From positions 4,712,001-4,776,000 of the forward strand of contig NZ_CP132976.1 of the NCBI RefSeq assembly GCF_030864005.1: a stretch of 64,000 nt of DNA. Direction: 5' to 3'. The stretch is from Achromobacter seleniivolatilans (GTDB lineage: Bacteria; Pseudomonadota; Gammaproteobacteria; Burkholderiales; Burkholderiaceae_B). The notes beneath the pieces are model-generated. The model was not told the origin of the DNA and did no database searches. It saw only the letters and a program-made list of their open reading frames with translations. A program made the translations under genes and the position numbers. Positions 52,014 through 60,843 of this stretch are shown here, piece by piece (position 1 is the stretch's first letter; each line of letters opens with the position of its first letter).

Positions 52014-53831
52014 TCAGGTCGTTTCGTCCTGGTACCAGACGCCTTCAGCCAGCATCATCTTTTGGTGCCCTTGGCCCGCCGGCATCATCGGGAAGCAGTT
52101 TTCCTGCGCAGTCACGGCGACATCCAGAAAGTACGGGCCGTCATGCGCCAGGCATTCCGCCAGCGCGGCGTCCAGCTTGGCTGGATCATCCACCCGAGCC
52201 GCGCCCCAGCCGAAAGCGCGCGCCAACGCCACGAAATCGGGCAACGACGCGTTATAGCTGTGGCTGTAGCGGCCGCCGTGGATCAGCTCTTGCCACTGCC
52301 GCACCATGCCCATGTAGCCGTTATTGCACAGCACGACCTTGACGGGCGTCTGATGCTGCATGGCCGTGGACAGTTCTTGAATGTTCATCAGCACCGACGC
52401 ATCGCCGCTGACGCAGACCACGGTCTTGTCAGGATGCGCCACCTGCGCGCCAATGGCGGCGGGCACGCCGTAGCCCATCGTGCCAGCGCCGCCCGAGGTC
52501 AGCCAGCGATTCGGTTTGTCGAATCGCAGATATTGCGCGGCCCACATCTGGTGCTGGCCCACGTCCGTAGAAACAATCGCGTCACGATCCTGCAGCGCGG
52601 TGTTCAAGCGCGACATCAGGTGTTGAGGCAGGATCGCGTCGGCCGCCGGGGTGTAGCCCAGGCAGTCCTGAGCGCGCCAGGCGTCGATGCGCTTGAACCA
52701 GGGCGCCAGGCGCGCGGGGTCCATCGGCGCATCGCCCAGCTCGTCGCGCAAGGCGCGTACCAGCGGCAGGCAGTCGCCCACCAGCGCAACATCCACCCGC
52801 ACCACCTTGTTGATCGACGCGGGGTCGATATCGATATGAATCTTGCGCGCGTGCGGGCAGAACTCCGAGAGCTTGCCGGTGATGCGGTCGTCAAAGCGGG
52901 CGCCAATGCACACGACCAGGTCCGCATTGTGCATGGCCAGATTGGCCTCGACCGTACCGTGCATACCCAGCATGCCGACAAATTGCGGACTGGATGCGGG
53001 GAAAGCGCCAAGACCCATCAGCGTCAACGTGCAGGGCGCGCCGGTGTGGCGCACCAAATCGGTGAAGGCGGCGCAGGCCTCGGGGCCAGCGTTCACCAAG
53101 CCGCCTCCGCCGTAGAAGATGGGGCGGCGGGCTTGCGCAATCAGCGCCGCAGCGCGCCGTACCGCTGACTGAGGCAACTTGGGCGCCAGCTTGCCCGACT
53201 GGCGGCGCGCACGCAGCGCGGCCAACTTCTGCTGGGAAGGCACGGCCAGCGTATCGTCATCGGCGTCACGCGGCTGGGCCAGTTGCACATCCTTGGGAAA
53301 ATCCACCAGCACGGGGCCGGGGCGGCCCTGGCGCGTCAATTCGAAAGCCCGCGCCACCACACCCGCCACATCATCGACCGCACGGATTTGGGTATTCCAC
53401 TTGGTGACCGACCGTGAAATGCCGATGGCATCGCATTCCTGAAAAGCGTCCGTGCCAATCGCGGCCGTGGCCACCTGACCGCTGATGCACAACACCGGGA
53501 TCGAATCGCACATGGCGTCCAAAAGCCCCGAGGTCGTGTTGGCCATGCCCGGGCCGGAAGTCACGAACACCACACCTGTGCGGCCCGTGCTGCGGGCGTA
53601 GCCTTCGGCGGCATGGACGGCGGCTTGTTCGTGCCGTACCAGCACGTGGCGCAGACGCGGCTCGGCGTACAGCGCGTCGTACAGGGGCAGCACAGCGCCG
53701 CCCGGATACCCGAATACGGTGTCGACCCCATACGCAATCAGCGTGTCGAGCAGAATCTTTGCCCCGTTTTCAGGAGGGCGATCAGTGGCGGCAAGCGCGG
53801 CGGCGGTGGTGGGGTGCAGGCGATCGTTCAT
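52014..53831 (-). CDS. ilvB: Acetolactate synthase, large (catalytic) subunit
   Basis: This 605-residue thiamine-diphosphate enzyme has the catalytic glutamate in [20 protein letters not shown], the FAD-binding middle domain and the C-terminal ThDP motif [13 protein letters not shown]. It condenses pyruvate (or pyruvate plus 2-ketobutyrate) for branched-chain amino-acid synthesis. No small regulatory subunit gene (ilvN/ilvH) is adjacent, so it either shares one encoded elsewhere or works alone. It is divergent from an Lrp-family gene with a shared 102-bp promoter region. The closely related enzymes glyoxylate carboligase and oxalyl-CoA decarboxylase are less likely. Confidence 0.85.
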   Translation of the reverse strand: MNDRLHPTTAAALAATDRPPENGAKILLDTLIAYGVDTVFGYPGGAVLPLYDALYAEPRLRHVLVRHEQAAVHAAEGYARSTGRTGVVFVTSGPGMANTTSGLLDAMCDSIPVLCISGQVATAAIGTDAFQECDAIGISRSVTKWNTQIRAVDDVAGVVARAFELTRQGRPGPVLVDFPKDVQLAQPRDADDDTLAVPSQQKLAALRARRQSGKLAPKLPQSAVRRAAALIAQARRPIFYGGGGLVNAGPEACAAFTDLVRHTGAPCTLTLMGLGAFPASSPQFVGMLGMHGTVEANLAMHNADLVVCIGARFDDRITGKLSEFCPHARKIHIDIDPASINKVVRVDVALVGDCLPLVRALRDELGDAPMDPARLAPWFKRIDAWRAQDCLGYTPAADAILPQHLMSRLNTALQDRDAIVSTDVGQHQMWAAQYLRFDKPNRWLTSGGAGTMGYGVPAAIGAQVAHPDKTVVCVSGDASVLMNIQELSTAMQHQTPVKVVLCNNGYMGMVRQWQELIHGGRYSHSYNASLPDFVALARAFGWGAARVDDPAKLDAALAECLAHDGPYFLDVAVTAQENCFPMMPAGQGHQKMMLAEGVWYQDETT

Positions 53832-53863
53832 GCTATCTATCTTATTCGTAGCCGCGAAGAATT

Positions 53864-53912
53864 TTTATCTTCTTTTCCACGAATAGACGCTGTTCAGAGT
53901 AAATTTATCTTC
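53864..53912. promoter_or_regulatory. Direct repeats in the ilvB/Lrp divergent promoter
   Basis: TTTATCTTC occurs at 53864-53872 and again at 53904-53912, exactly 40 bp apart and so on the same DNA face. Both are in AT-rich sequence, as preferred by Lrp-family proteins. Autoregulation and control of ilvB are plausible. Confidence 0.45.
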
Positions 53913-53933
53913 AAATTCAAGGAATCAAAGAAA

Positions 53934-54404
53934 ATGAACCTGGACAAGTTTGATCTCGCCATTTTGAAGGTGCTGCAAGAGAACGCGCGCGCCAGCCTGA
54001 ACGACATCGGCACAGCCGTGGGTTTGTCGTCTACGCCGTGCTGGAACCGCATCAAGCGCATGGAAGCTGCCGGGGTGATCCGGGGTTACACGGTAGACAT
54101 CGATCCCGCCAGCCTGGGTTTCATGGACACGGTGATCGTGCACGTCACGCTGGAAAGCCACAGCGAAGAGACGCTGTACGAGTTTGGCCGCGCGCTGGCG
54201 GCGATTCCGGAAGTGCTGGAGGCGTTTCTGGTTTCGGGCGACTACGACTATTACATCCGCATCGCCGTGCGTGACACCCGCGATTACGAGCGGCTGCTGC
54301 GCGAACAGCTCTATCGCATCCCCGGCATCCGGCACAGCAAATCCTGCTTCGTGCTGCGCCGGTTGAAGGAAACCATGCTGCCGCTGACGGGTCCGGTGGG
54401 CTGA
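53934..54404 (+). CDS. Lrp/AsnC-family transcriptional regulator, 156 aa
   Basis: The N-terminal helix-turn-helix reads FDLAILKVLQENARASLNDI followed by GTAVGLSSTPCWNRIKRME; the C-terminal RAM ligand domain contains VSGDYDYYIRIAV. Such proteins respond to amino acids. ATG 53934 has AAGAAA just upstream, and the long frame from 53613 runs into ilvB. The divergent ilvB is the likely target. It is convergent with the bestrophin-like gene, 7 bp apart. Confidence 0.9.
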   Translation: MNLDKFDLAILKVLQENARASLNDIGTAVGLSSTPCWNRIKRMEAAGVIRGYTVDIDPASLGFMDTVIVHVTLESHSEETLYEFGRALAAIPEVLEAFLVSGDYDYYIRIAVRDTRDYERLLREQLYRIPGIRHSKSCFVLRRLKETMLPLTGPVG

Positions 54405-54411
54405 TGCCCGG

Positions 54412-55332
54412 TCAGCGCAACACGTAGTCCACTGGCTCGGCTGCTTCCGGCAGCGGCCGCACACCCAGGCCTTCCAGCAGATCGACTTCGATCACTCGGG
54501 CGAGGGCCGACAGCGGCAAATCGTTTTCTTCCAGACCGAAGGGGTCTTCAAGCTCGTCGCCCAACGCGTCCAGACCGAAAAAGGTATAGGCGATGATGAT
54601 GACCGCAAGCGGGGTCAGGTATTCCAGCGTGCCTACCAGACCGAATGGCAGCAGCAAGCAGAACAGCCAGGCAGTCCGGTGCAGCAGCAGGGAATAGGCA
54701 AAGGGGCAGGGCGTGAACTTGATGCGTTCACAGGCCGCCTGGATCGCTGCGCACTGCGCCACGCGTTGGGTCAGGCCCTGATACAGGATGTCGGTCAGTT
54801 CACCGCGCCGCAGACACGCCGCCAGATCACGATTGATCGCCATCAGCAAGGCATCGGGAACATTCCGGCAGCCAGCCAGCGTCTCCAGTTCGTCCTGCTG
54901 CACCCAGGGGCGTACGGCATCCACCATATCCTGACCGCGCAAGCGCGCCGCCAGGCCATAACCAAAACCGATGCAGCGGCGCACCAGACGTTCCTGCACC
55001 GGATTGGCCGTACTGGCCGCCAGCAGCACCGCACTTTCGCGCGCCAGGCTGCGCGCCTGCACGATCAGGTCGCCCCATTGCTTGCGGGCTTCCCACCAGC
55101 GGTCATAACAAACGTTATTGCGAAAGCCCATGAAGACCGACAACGCCAGCCCGAAGAGCGAGAAGGGCACGGCGGTCAGATGCGCGGGCGAGAACCAGTG
55201 GCGGTGGTACATCCACACCACCACACAGGACAACAGGGTTATGACGACCAGCCTGCTGAGAATGCGCGGAATGATGGAGCCGCGCAAAACAAAGAACAAA
55301 GCCAGCGCAGAGGGACGCGGACGGACGATCAT
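54412..55332 (-). CDS. Bestrophin-like membrane protein (UPF0187)
   Basis: This 306-residue protein has an N-terminal basic segment followed by hydrophobic helices, the bestrophin-like FGLALSVFMGFRNNVCYDRW with WEARKQWGD, and a C-terminal charged tail with FGLDALGDELEDPFG. The family forms pentameric ion channels in the inner membrane. The gene is divergent from the SET-domain gene. Confidence 0.88.
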   Translation of the reverse strand: MIVRPRPSALALFFVLRGSIIPRILSRLVVITLLSCVVVWMYHRHWFSPAHLTAVPFSLFGLALSVFMGFRNNVCYDRWWEARKQWGDLIVQARSLARESAVLLAASTANPVQERLVRRCIGFGYGLAARLRGQDMVDAVRPWVQQDELETLAGCRNVPDALLMAINRDLAACLRRGELTDILYQGLTQRVAQCAAIQAACERIKFTPCPFAYSLLLHRTAWLFCLLLPFGLVGTLEYLTPLAVIIIAYTFFGLDALGDELEDPFGLEENDLPLSALARVIEVDLLEGLGVRPLPEAAEPVDYVLR

Positions 55333-55449
55333 GATGAATAGAAAGTGAGGGACAAGGCGGCGCTCACTATACGCCTGTCATCCTGTCAAAACCGCGCCGA
55401 TATAATTCTGTTTCGTCTTACCGCCATTCAACCGATATCACACGCCTCC

Positions 55450-56349
55450 ATGACCACCGCAGACACCCCGATCAAGCCCTGGCATGTTGTCCGCCGCTCC
55501 AAGCTGCACGGCAACGGCGTCTTCGCCACCCGCAAGATTCCGGCGGGCACGCGCATCATCGAATACGGCGGTGAGCGCATCAGCGCCAAAGAAGCCGACC
55601 GGCGCCATCCCACCAATCCGAACGACCCCTTCCACACTTTCTTCTTTGCGCTCAGCTCTGGCCGCGTCATCGATGGCGGCGACGAAGGCAACGACGCCCG
55701 CTGGATCAACCATTCCTGCCAGCCCAATTGCGAAGCCCAGGAAGGCAAGCACGGCAAACGCGTCTACATCGTTGCCCTCCAAGACATCCCGCGCGGCACC
55801 GAACTGAACTACGACTATGGCCTGGTTCTGGACGGCCGCATCACCAAGGCGCTGAAAGAAGGCTACCGCTGCCTGTGCGGCACCCCTGCCTGCCGCGGCA
55901 CGATGTTGGCGCTGCCCAAGAAAAAGACAAAGAAGGCCGACAAGGCAGAATCGGTGACCACCGCTGAAACCGCAAAACCGGTGAAGACCGCAGACACCGT
56001 GAAGCCGGTCAAAGCCGTAAAGCCCGTAAAGACCGCGAAGCCCGCCAAGCCCGCGAAGACCGTAGAGGCTGGAAAGCCTGCGGAAGCGGCTAAGACTGCG
56101 GAAACAGCAAAGACGGCAGTAGCGGCGAATACGAAGGAAGCGGCCAAGACAGTAAAGGCCGTAAAACCCGCGCGAACACCAAAAGTTGTCAAACCGGCAA
56201 CGGCTGCCAAGCGGGCCACCACTGTCAAGCCAACCAAAGCCGCCAAACCGGTAACAGCCACACCCCCGGCAGAAACGCCCCAAGCAGCAGAAGCTCCAAC
56301 GCCGGCAAATACCACCGAAGCCGCCATCGCTCCCACGCCGACGGCATAA
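55450..56349 (+). CDS. SET-domain protein lysine methyltransferase with histone-H1-like tail
   Basis: This 299-residue protein has a SET domain (residues 10-155): GNGVFATRKIPAGTRI, the SAM-binding RWINHSCQPNC (N87-C94), ELNYDYG and a post-SET zinc motif CLCGTPACRG (C141, C143, C148). The following 143 residues are almost only Lys, Ala, Pro, Thr and Val in repeats such as KPVKTAKPAK. This joins a eukaryote-like methyltransferase to a DNA-binding tail; chromatin-associated H1-like proteins, or its own tail, may be the substrate. ATG 55450 (MTTADTPIKPWHV) is chosen on family start. Confidence 0.88.
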   Translation: MTTADTPIKPWHVVRRSKLHGNGVFATRKIPAGTRIIEYGGERISAKEADRRHPTNPNDPFHTFFFALSSGRVIDGGDEGNDARWINHSCQPNCEAQEGKHGKRVYIVALQDIPRGTELNYDYGLVLDGRITKALKEGYRCLCGTPACRGTMLALPKKKTKKADKAESVTTAETAKPVKTADTVKPVKAVKPVKTAKPAKPAKTVEAGKPAEAAKTAETAKTAVAANTKEAAKTVKAVKPARTPKVVKPATAAKRATTVKPTKAAKPVTATPPAETPQAAEAPTPANTTEAAIAPTPTA

Positions 56350-56430
56350 CCCCACCCCCAATAAGCATATTCGCCCGCAAAAAATAGACAGGCGTACAAT
56401 CCGCACAGTCGTTAACACGACATGCAGTAC

Positions 56431-56576
56431 GTCTTCAGGGCGGGGTGCAATTCCCCACCGGCGGTATGCCATGCAATGTGGTGAGCCCGCGAGCGCCCGG
56501 CGTCCTTTACGGATACCGGGGTCAGCAGATCTGGTGAAATGCCAGAGCCGACGGTCATAGTCCGGATGAGAGAAGA
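56431..56576 (+). promoter_or_regulatory. FMN riboswitch (RFN element)
   Basis: The conserved core is visible: cttcagggcggggtgcaat, tccccaccggcggta, a central agcccgcgagc arm, ctggtgaaatgcc, and gccgacggtcatagtccgga ending tgagagaag. It lies 118 bp before ribB and should shut down its expression when FMN is plentiful. Confidence 0.96.
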
Positions 56577-56693
56577 TGTGCCGACACAACACCGGTCGTC
56601 CGGGCGCCATCGCGCCTGGAAAGCCGTATTGCGTTCGGCTGTCGATTAGCCCTGAAACGTTTTTCGCCCCCTTTAATTTGCGAGAGCGTTTCA

Positions 56694-57407
56694 ATGTCCA
56701 ACCTCAATACCCAGCAGTCCCTCCCCAGCCTGGCTTCGCAGCCCTTCGCCGCTCGTTTGCAGCGCGCCCTGCATCATCTGCGCCTGGGCCGCCCCGTCAT
56801 CCTGATGGACGACTTTGACCGCGAAAACGAGGCCGACCTGATCGTCGCCGCCGACAAGCTGACTGTCCCCGTGATGGCCCAGCTGATTCGCGACGGCAGC
56901 GGCATCGTCTGCCTGTGCCTGCCCGGCGAAACGCTGGACCGCCTGGAACTGCCCCCGATGGTCCAGCGCAACCAAAGCCGCTTTGCCACCGCGTTCACCG
57001 TTTCCATCGAAGCCCGCGAAGGCGTCAGCACCGGCGTTTCAGCCGTGGACCGTGTCACCACCATCCGCGCCGCCATCTCTCCATCGGCCCAAAGCGAAGA
57101 CATCGTCAGCCCCGGCCACGTGTTTCCGCTGCGCGCGCAAGCGGGCGGCGTGCTGACCCGCCGCGGCCACACTGAAGGCTCGGTCGACCTGGCCACGCTG
57201 GCCGGCCTGCGCCCAGCCGGTGTGCTGTGTGAACTGATGAACGCCGACGGCACCATGATGCGCGGCGCCTCGCTTGAGCGCTATGCCGCCGAACACGGCC
57301 TGGTGGCACTGACCATCGCCGAACTGGCCGACCATCTGCAAAAGCTGAAAGATGGCCAAGCAGAAGAGATCGACGACGAAGTTCTGGAAATGGCGGCAAC
57401 GGTCTGA
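56694..57407 (+). CDS. ribB: 3,4-dihydroxy-2-butanone-4-phosphate synthase
   Basis: This 237-residue riboflavin enzyme converts ribulose 5-phosphate to the four-carbon precursor of the xylene ring. It has the acidic metal-binding loop [30 protein letters not shown] and [12 protein letters not shown]. It stands alone, without a fused GTP cyclohydrolase domain. The gene lies 118 bp behind the FMN riboswitch. A perfect hairpin follows it. Confidence 0.95.
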   Translation: MSNLNTQQSLPSLASQPFAARLQRALHHLRLGRPVILMDDFDRENEADLIVAADKLTVPVMAQLIRDGSGIVCLCLPGETLDRLELPPMVQRNQSRFATAFTVSIEAREGVSTGVSAVDRVTTIRAAISPSAQSEDIVSPGHVFPLRAQAGGVLTRRGHTEGSVDLATLAGLRPAGVLCELMNADGTMMRGASLERYAAEHGLVALTIAELADHLQKLKDGQAEEIDDEVLEMAATV

Positions 57408-57416
57408 AGACCGGAT

Positions 57417-57442
57417 CAGGGTTGCGTCCATGCGCAACCCTG
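57417..57442 (+). terminator. Perfect hairpin after ribB
   Basis: CAGGGTTGCG-tccatg-CGCAACCCTG forms a 10-bp stem without a following T-run. It may stabilise the transcript end or act with Rho. Confidence 0.5.
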
Positions 57443-57586
57443 CCTGCCAGCCAGGTTGGGCGTCGATGCGTTCAACATGTTGTTCCTTGAAAGGCTGAGT
57501 TGCATCCCGAAGCCGTCGCGCGCAAATTGGCGATGGCATAATCCGCGGGTGCAGAGATGAACAGAACGATCTGTCTGCAAATTTTA

Positions 57587-57600
57587 TGAGCGAATGCTCA
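57587..57600. promoter_or_regulatory. Palindrome before the TetR gene
   Basis: TGAGC-GAAT-GCTCA lies 29-42 bp before the TetR start codon in AT-rich sequence. It is a likely autoregulatory operator. Confidence 0.5.
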
Positions 57601-57628
57601 GATTTGATACTCGCCTTTGAACACATCC

Positions 57629-58285
57629 ATGACAGCCATCCCCCAGCCCCGGAAATCGCCGCGCCAGCTTAGATCCCAGCAGACCGTAGACACCATTCTG
57701 CAAGCCACGGCTAGCATTCTGGCCACGCACGGCTACGCGGGCACCAACACCAATCTGATCGCGGAAACCGCAGGCGTCAGCGTGGGCTCGCTGTATCAGT
57801 ACTTTCCGAACAAGAATGCGCTGATCGCCGCTCTGCATAATCGTCACGATATGCAGATGCTGGATGTCATCGATGACGTTCTGAACAGCAATCCTGCCGC
57901 CACGCTTGAAGAGCGTGTGGCGGCCATTGTGCAGGCGATGCTGCACGCGCATATGTTGGAACCCGCGTTGCACCGCGTACTGGAGCGCGAATTTCCGCTG
58001 TTCGACACGCCGCGCGACCACAGTCTGGCGGACCAGGATATCCACCGCCGGATGCGGCATCTGCTGGAGCACCACAAGGCTGAAATCGGCCAACAGGATC
58101 GCGACCTGGCGACCTACGTGGTGTTGCGCATCATGGAGTCGCTGGTGCATGCCGCCGCGCTGGAACCGCCTGCGGGCTTTTCAACTGAGCAACTGGAACA
58201 AGCCGTTGTGGATGCGGTGATGGGATACCTGGGTGCGCCCAAGCGCGCCGCGCCGCGCAAGCCGGCGAAGGGCGCAGGGCGATAG
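57629..58285 (+). CDS. TetR-family transcriptional regulator, 218 aa
   Basis: The N-terminal TetR helix-turn-helix reads ILATHGYAGTNTNLIAETAG followed by VSVGSLYQYFPNKNALI; the C-terminal helical ligand domain is followed by a basic tail (PKRAAPRKPAKGAGR). ATG 57629 (MTAIPQPRKSPRQ) is chosen over TTG 57617. No exporter gene is adjacent, so the target is unknown. It is convergent with the deoxyribosyltransferase gene. Confidence 0.9.
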   Translation: MTAIPQPRKSPRQLRSQQTVDTILQATASILATHGYAGTNTNLIAETAGVSVGSLYQYFPNKNALIAALHNRHDMQMLDVIDDVLNSNPAATLEERVAAIVQAMLHAHMLEPALHRVLEREFPLFDTPRDHSLADQDIHRRMRHLLEHHKAEIGQQDRDLATYVVLRIMESLVHAAALEPPAGFSTEQLEQAVVDAVMGYLGAPKRAAPRKPAKGAGR

Positions 58286-58317
58286 CGGTATGCGCGCGGC
58301 CTGACGCTGCCTGCGGC

Positions 58318-58827
58318 TTATCGGCTCGCGTCCTGCGCCATTCGCGCGAGGCAATCAGAAGCCTTGCCTACAACGATGCGGGCGCTGCAAGCCAACATCA
58401 GATTCAGGTTCAGGCCAAAGTCTTCCACGGTGTACCCCTGGGCATCCACCATGTGCGATGCCCCTTCGTCCGCAGCAGCCCCGACCGCCACCTGATCAAT
58501 CAGCGAGCCCTCAAGGCTGGTATAGCCCCACACTGGTTTGCCGCAGGCAATTGCGTAGCCCACTTCGAAGGCCGTGCCGGAGTCTGGTTCCGCGCCCCGA
58601 AACGGATTCAGGTTTGCCATGACCATATCGGCGCGCCGGATCAGCGCCACGTTTTCACGGTAGATCCATTGCGCCAGCGCCAGCCCGGACAAGTCCTTGG
58701 GCGCCATGTTGTCCAGGGGGAACAGACCGTCGAAACCGTAGGTCGCGCAGAGCGCCTTGAGACGATTGCCGTGCGCCACCGCATCCGGCAGGAATACATC
58801 GAAACCCGCAAGATACACAGTGCGCAT
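58318..58827 (-). CDS. Nucleoside 2-deoxyribosyltransferase, 169 aa
   Basis: The N-terminal MRTVYLAGFDVFLPDAVAHG, the active-site region DMVMANLNPFRGAEPDSGTA and FEVGYAIACGKPVWGY fit this family, which moves deoxyribose between bases in nucleotide salvage. It starts 5 bp after the stop of the flavin reductase-like gene and is probably co-transcribed with it. Confidence 0.87.
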   Translation of the reverse strand: MRTVYLAGFDVFLPDAVAHGNRLKALCATYGFDGLFPLDNMAPKDLSGLALAQWIYRENVALIRRADMVMANLNPFRGAEPDSGTAFEVGYAIACGKPVWGYTSLEGSLIDQVAVGAAADEGASHMVDAQGYTVEDFGLNLNLMLACSARIVVGKASDCLARMAQDASR

Positions 58828-58832
58828 GGCGG

Positions 58833-59402
58833 CTACTCCGACTCTGATACGTTGAAAGCTTCGCCCGTGGCGAAGAATGAGCCGCCCGCCAGGTAGTGGA
58901 TGGAACGGCGCTCGTCTTGCGGGAAATGCCAGCGGTTCTGCGAGAACACGTCCGGCGCCGCCCAGGCGGCCACGACTTCCCCGATGAACAGATCATAAGC
59001 CTGTTGATTGTGCGGCTCGGGCACCACCTTGCATTCCAGCCATCCCAGACAGCCGCTGATCAAGGGCGCGCCGATCTTGCTGGCAGCAAACGTGGTCAGC
59101 CCGCTCGCCTGGAATTTGTCTTCTTCGCGGCCGGAATTCGAACCCACCAGCATCGTTGCGGCAGCCTGCGCGCGCGATGGAATGCACAGCGCGAACTCGC
59201 CCGACGCTTCAATCAGCTCACGCGTGTAGGTATTCTTGTCCACCACAACCAGCATCTTGGGCGGACTGAAATCCAGTGGCATGGCCCAGGCCGCGGCCAT
59301 GACGTTGCGCGCATCACCGTGTGCGCTCGTCACCAGCACCGTGGGGCCGTGGTTCAGAAGCAGGTAGGCTCGCGCAAGCTCGACGGGTTCGATGTCTGAC
59401 AT
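58833..59402 (-). CDS. Flavin reductase-like (FMN-binding) protein, 189 aa
   Basis: The FMN-binding split barrel is recognised from TVLVTSAHGDARNVMAAAWA, DFSPPKMLVVVDKNTYTREL and GEFALCIPS. Members reduce flavin with NAD(P)H or bind FMN for other redox reactions. It lies between the NTF2-like and deoxyribosyltransferase genes with 5-9 bp gaps, so the three appear to form one leftward operon. Confidence 0.85.
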   Translation of the reverse strand: MSDIEPVELARAYLLLNHGPTVLVTSAHGDARNVMAAAWAMPLDFSPPKMLVVVDKNTYTRELIEASGEFALCIPSRAQAAATMLVGSNSGREEDKFQASGLTTFAASKIGAPLISGCLGWLECKVVPEPHNQQAYDLFIGEVVAAWAAPDVFSQNRWHFPQDERRSIHYLAGGSFFATGEAFNVSESE

Positions 59403-59411
59403 GAATAACCC

Positions 59412-59870
59412 TTAGAACATGCCGTTTTGGTTGGCGGGGTTCTCGGGGATTTCCTGGCTGACGTCCCAATGCTCAACAATCTTGCCCTTGTCCACGCGGA
59501 AGATATCCACGACCGCCTGGCCGCGATCTTCCGGCGAATCACGCCACAGATTGTGGATCACGACCAGATCGCCCTCGGCGATCACGCGCTTTATTTCCAC
59601 GATGGCCTGCGGATGCTGGTCGAAGTAGGGCGGGAAGAAATCCACCATGGGTGCAACGCCATCACGCATGTACGGGTTGTGTTGGATGTAGTTGGGGCTG
59701 ACGTACAGGCGCACGGCCTCGTCGATATCGCGGTCCTGGAACATCATGCGAAAGAACGCCACCACAATGTCCTTGTTCGACTGAGGCGCAGCCGCAAACG
59801 CCGGCGCGATCGCCAGGCAGTTGGAGGCGACCAGCACACAGGCGGCCCACGATTTCCACTTCATACGCAT
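59412..59870 (-). CDS. Exported SnoaL/NTF2-like protein, 152 aa
   Basis: A signal peptide (MRMKWKSWAACVLVASNCLAIAPAFAA) precedes a SnoaL-like domain: VVAFFRMMFQDRDIDEAVRL, YIQHNPYMRDG, VVIHNLWRD and VVDIFRVDKGKIVEHWDV. Such folds bind or isomerise small molecules; this one is periplasmic. The start at 59870 or 59864 gives the same signal peptide. It is the first gene of the operon. Confidence 0.82.
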   Translation of the reverse strand: MRMKWKSWAACVLVASNCLAIAPAFAAAPQSNKDIVVAFFRMMFQDRDIDEAVRLYVSPNYIQHNPYMRDGVAPMVDFFPPYFDQHPQAIVEIKRVIAEGDLVVIHNLWRDSPEDRGQAVVDIFRVDKGKIVEHWDVSQEIPENPANQNGMF

Positions 59871-59955
59871 ACAAAACAACTCAGGATGACGCCAACTGGC
59901 GGTTTGCCAGTTTACAAACAAAAGGCGTTGCATTCGGCGCTGTTGCGCAATTGAG

Positions 59956-59976
59956 AGGGGCCCTTGACGGGCCCCT
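59956..59976 (-). terminator. Hairpin after the NAD(P)-binding gene
   Basis: AGGGGCCC-ttgac-GGGCCCCT forms an 8-bp GC-only stem 33 bp after the stop of the gene at 60009-60620. No T-run follows, so it is a weak terminator call. Confidence 0.5.
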
Positions 59977-60008
59977 GTGTCCTCGACTAGCGGAAGAGAC
60001 CGCCAGCC

Positions 60009-60620
60009 TTAGTAGCCGACGGTGTAGCGGCGGCGCGAATGCTTGGGAGACTCAATCTCGTCGGCCAGTGCAATGGCGTAATCTTCCATCGAGATCCAGC
60101 TCTTGCCTTCTTCATCGGCCAACAGATGGTCATCGCCCACGCGGAACGTGCCCGTGCGCTCGCCCGGCTCGAAAATCGCGGACGGTGACAGAAAGGTCCA
60201 GTTCAGCACCTTTTCCTGACGCAATACGTCCAAAAACACCACGCCTGCCCGAGCTTCGGGCTTATAGGCATCCGGAAACTCGGGAGTGTCGATCAGCATT
60301 TTGCCGGGAGCCACCTGCAAGCTGCCGGCGCCGCCCACCACCAGCAAGCGCGGCACGCCAGCGTTTTTCACCGCCGTCAGTAGCGGGCGGGCGTCAGCCG
60401 ACACAAAGCGCGTCGCGCTGATCACGGCGTCATGGCCGGTCAGAATGGGGGTCAACGTCTCGGGATCGGTGGCGTCGCCTTGCTGGATGGTCAGACCCGG
60501 CTGCGCGTTCACGTCGGCCGGGTTGCGGGCAATACCCGTCACTTGATGGCCGCGTTGCAGCAATTCATCCGCCACGCGGGAACCCACGCGGCCGGTAATT
60601 CCGATCAATGCGATTTTCAT
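60009..60620 (-). CDS. NAD(P)-binding epimerase-like protein, 203 aa
   Basis: This is an atypical SDR of the NmrA/YwnB type: MKIALIGITGRVGSRVADEL is a Rossmann start, with GDATDPETLTPILTGHDAVI and the signature LLVVGGAGSL. It lacks the usual YxxxK pair. It may be a redox sensor or a reductase. The start at 60620 is followed directly by the Rossmann strand; the frame to 60758 is an unrelated extension. Confidence 0.87.
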   Translation of the reverse strand: MKIALIGITGRVGSRVADELLQRGHQVTGIARNPADVNAQPGLTIQQGDATDPETLTPILTGHDAVISATRFVSADARPLLTAVKNAGVPRLLVVGGAGSLQVAPGKMLIDTPEFPDAYKPEARAGVVFLDVLRQEKVLNWTFLSPSAIFEPGERTGTFRVGDDHLLADEEGKSWISMEDYAIALADEIESPKHSRRRYTVGY

Positions 60621-60843
60621 GGTCTTGCTCCTTTGGGGGAAGCCGGGAAGGGCGGCGCACGATGCGCTGCAAACACGCCCCGGTTCAGGCCAAGCCATAC
60701 TATTCGGTCGTTTCCGAACAAAAAACCCGTAAAAACGGAAGAGTTTTTTGCAATCCATGCATCAATCTGTCGGAGACCGATGGGGTCAGTGTGCCCCCGG
60801 CGCGCCCGTTTGAACAGGGGCGCAGCTAGGGGGTTGGCCAGAA

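Noticed and set aside
56395..56400. TACAAT as the -10 of the ribB promoter
   Set aside because: No acceptable -35 hexamer lies 16-18 bp upstream, so the promoter could not be placed with confidence.
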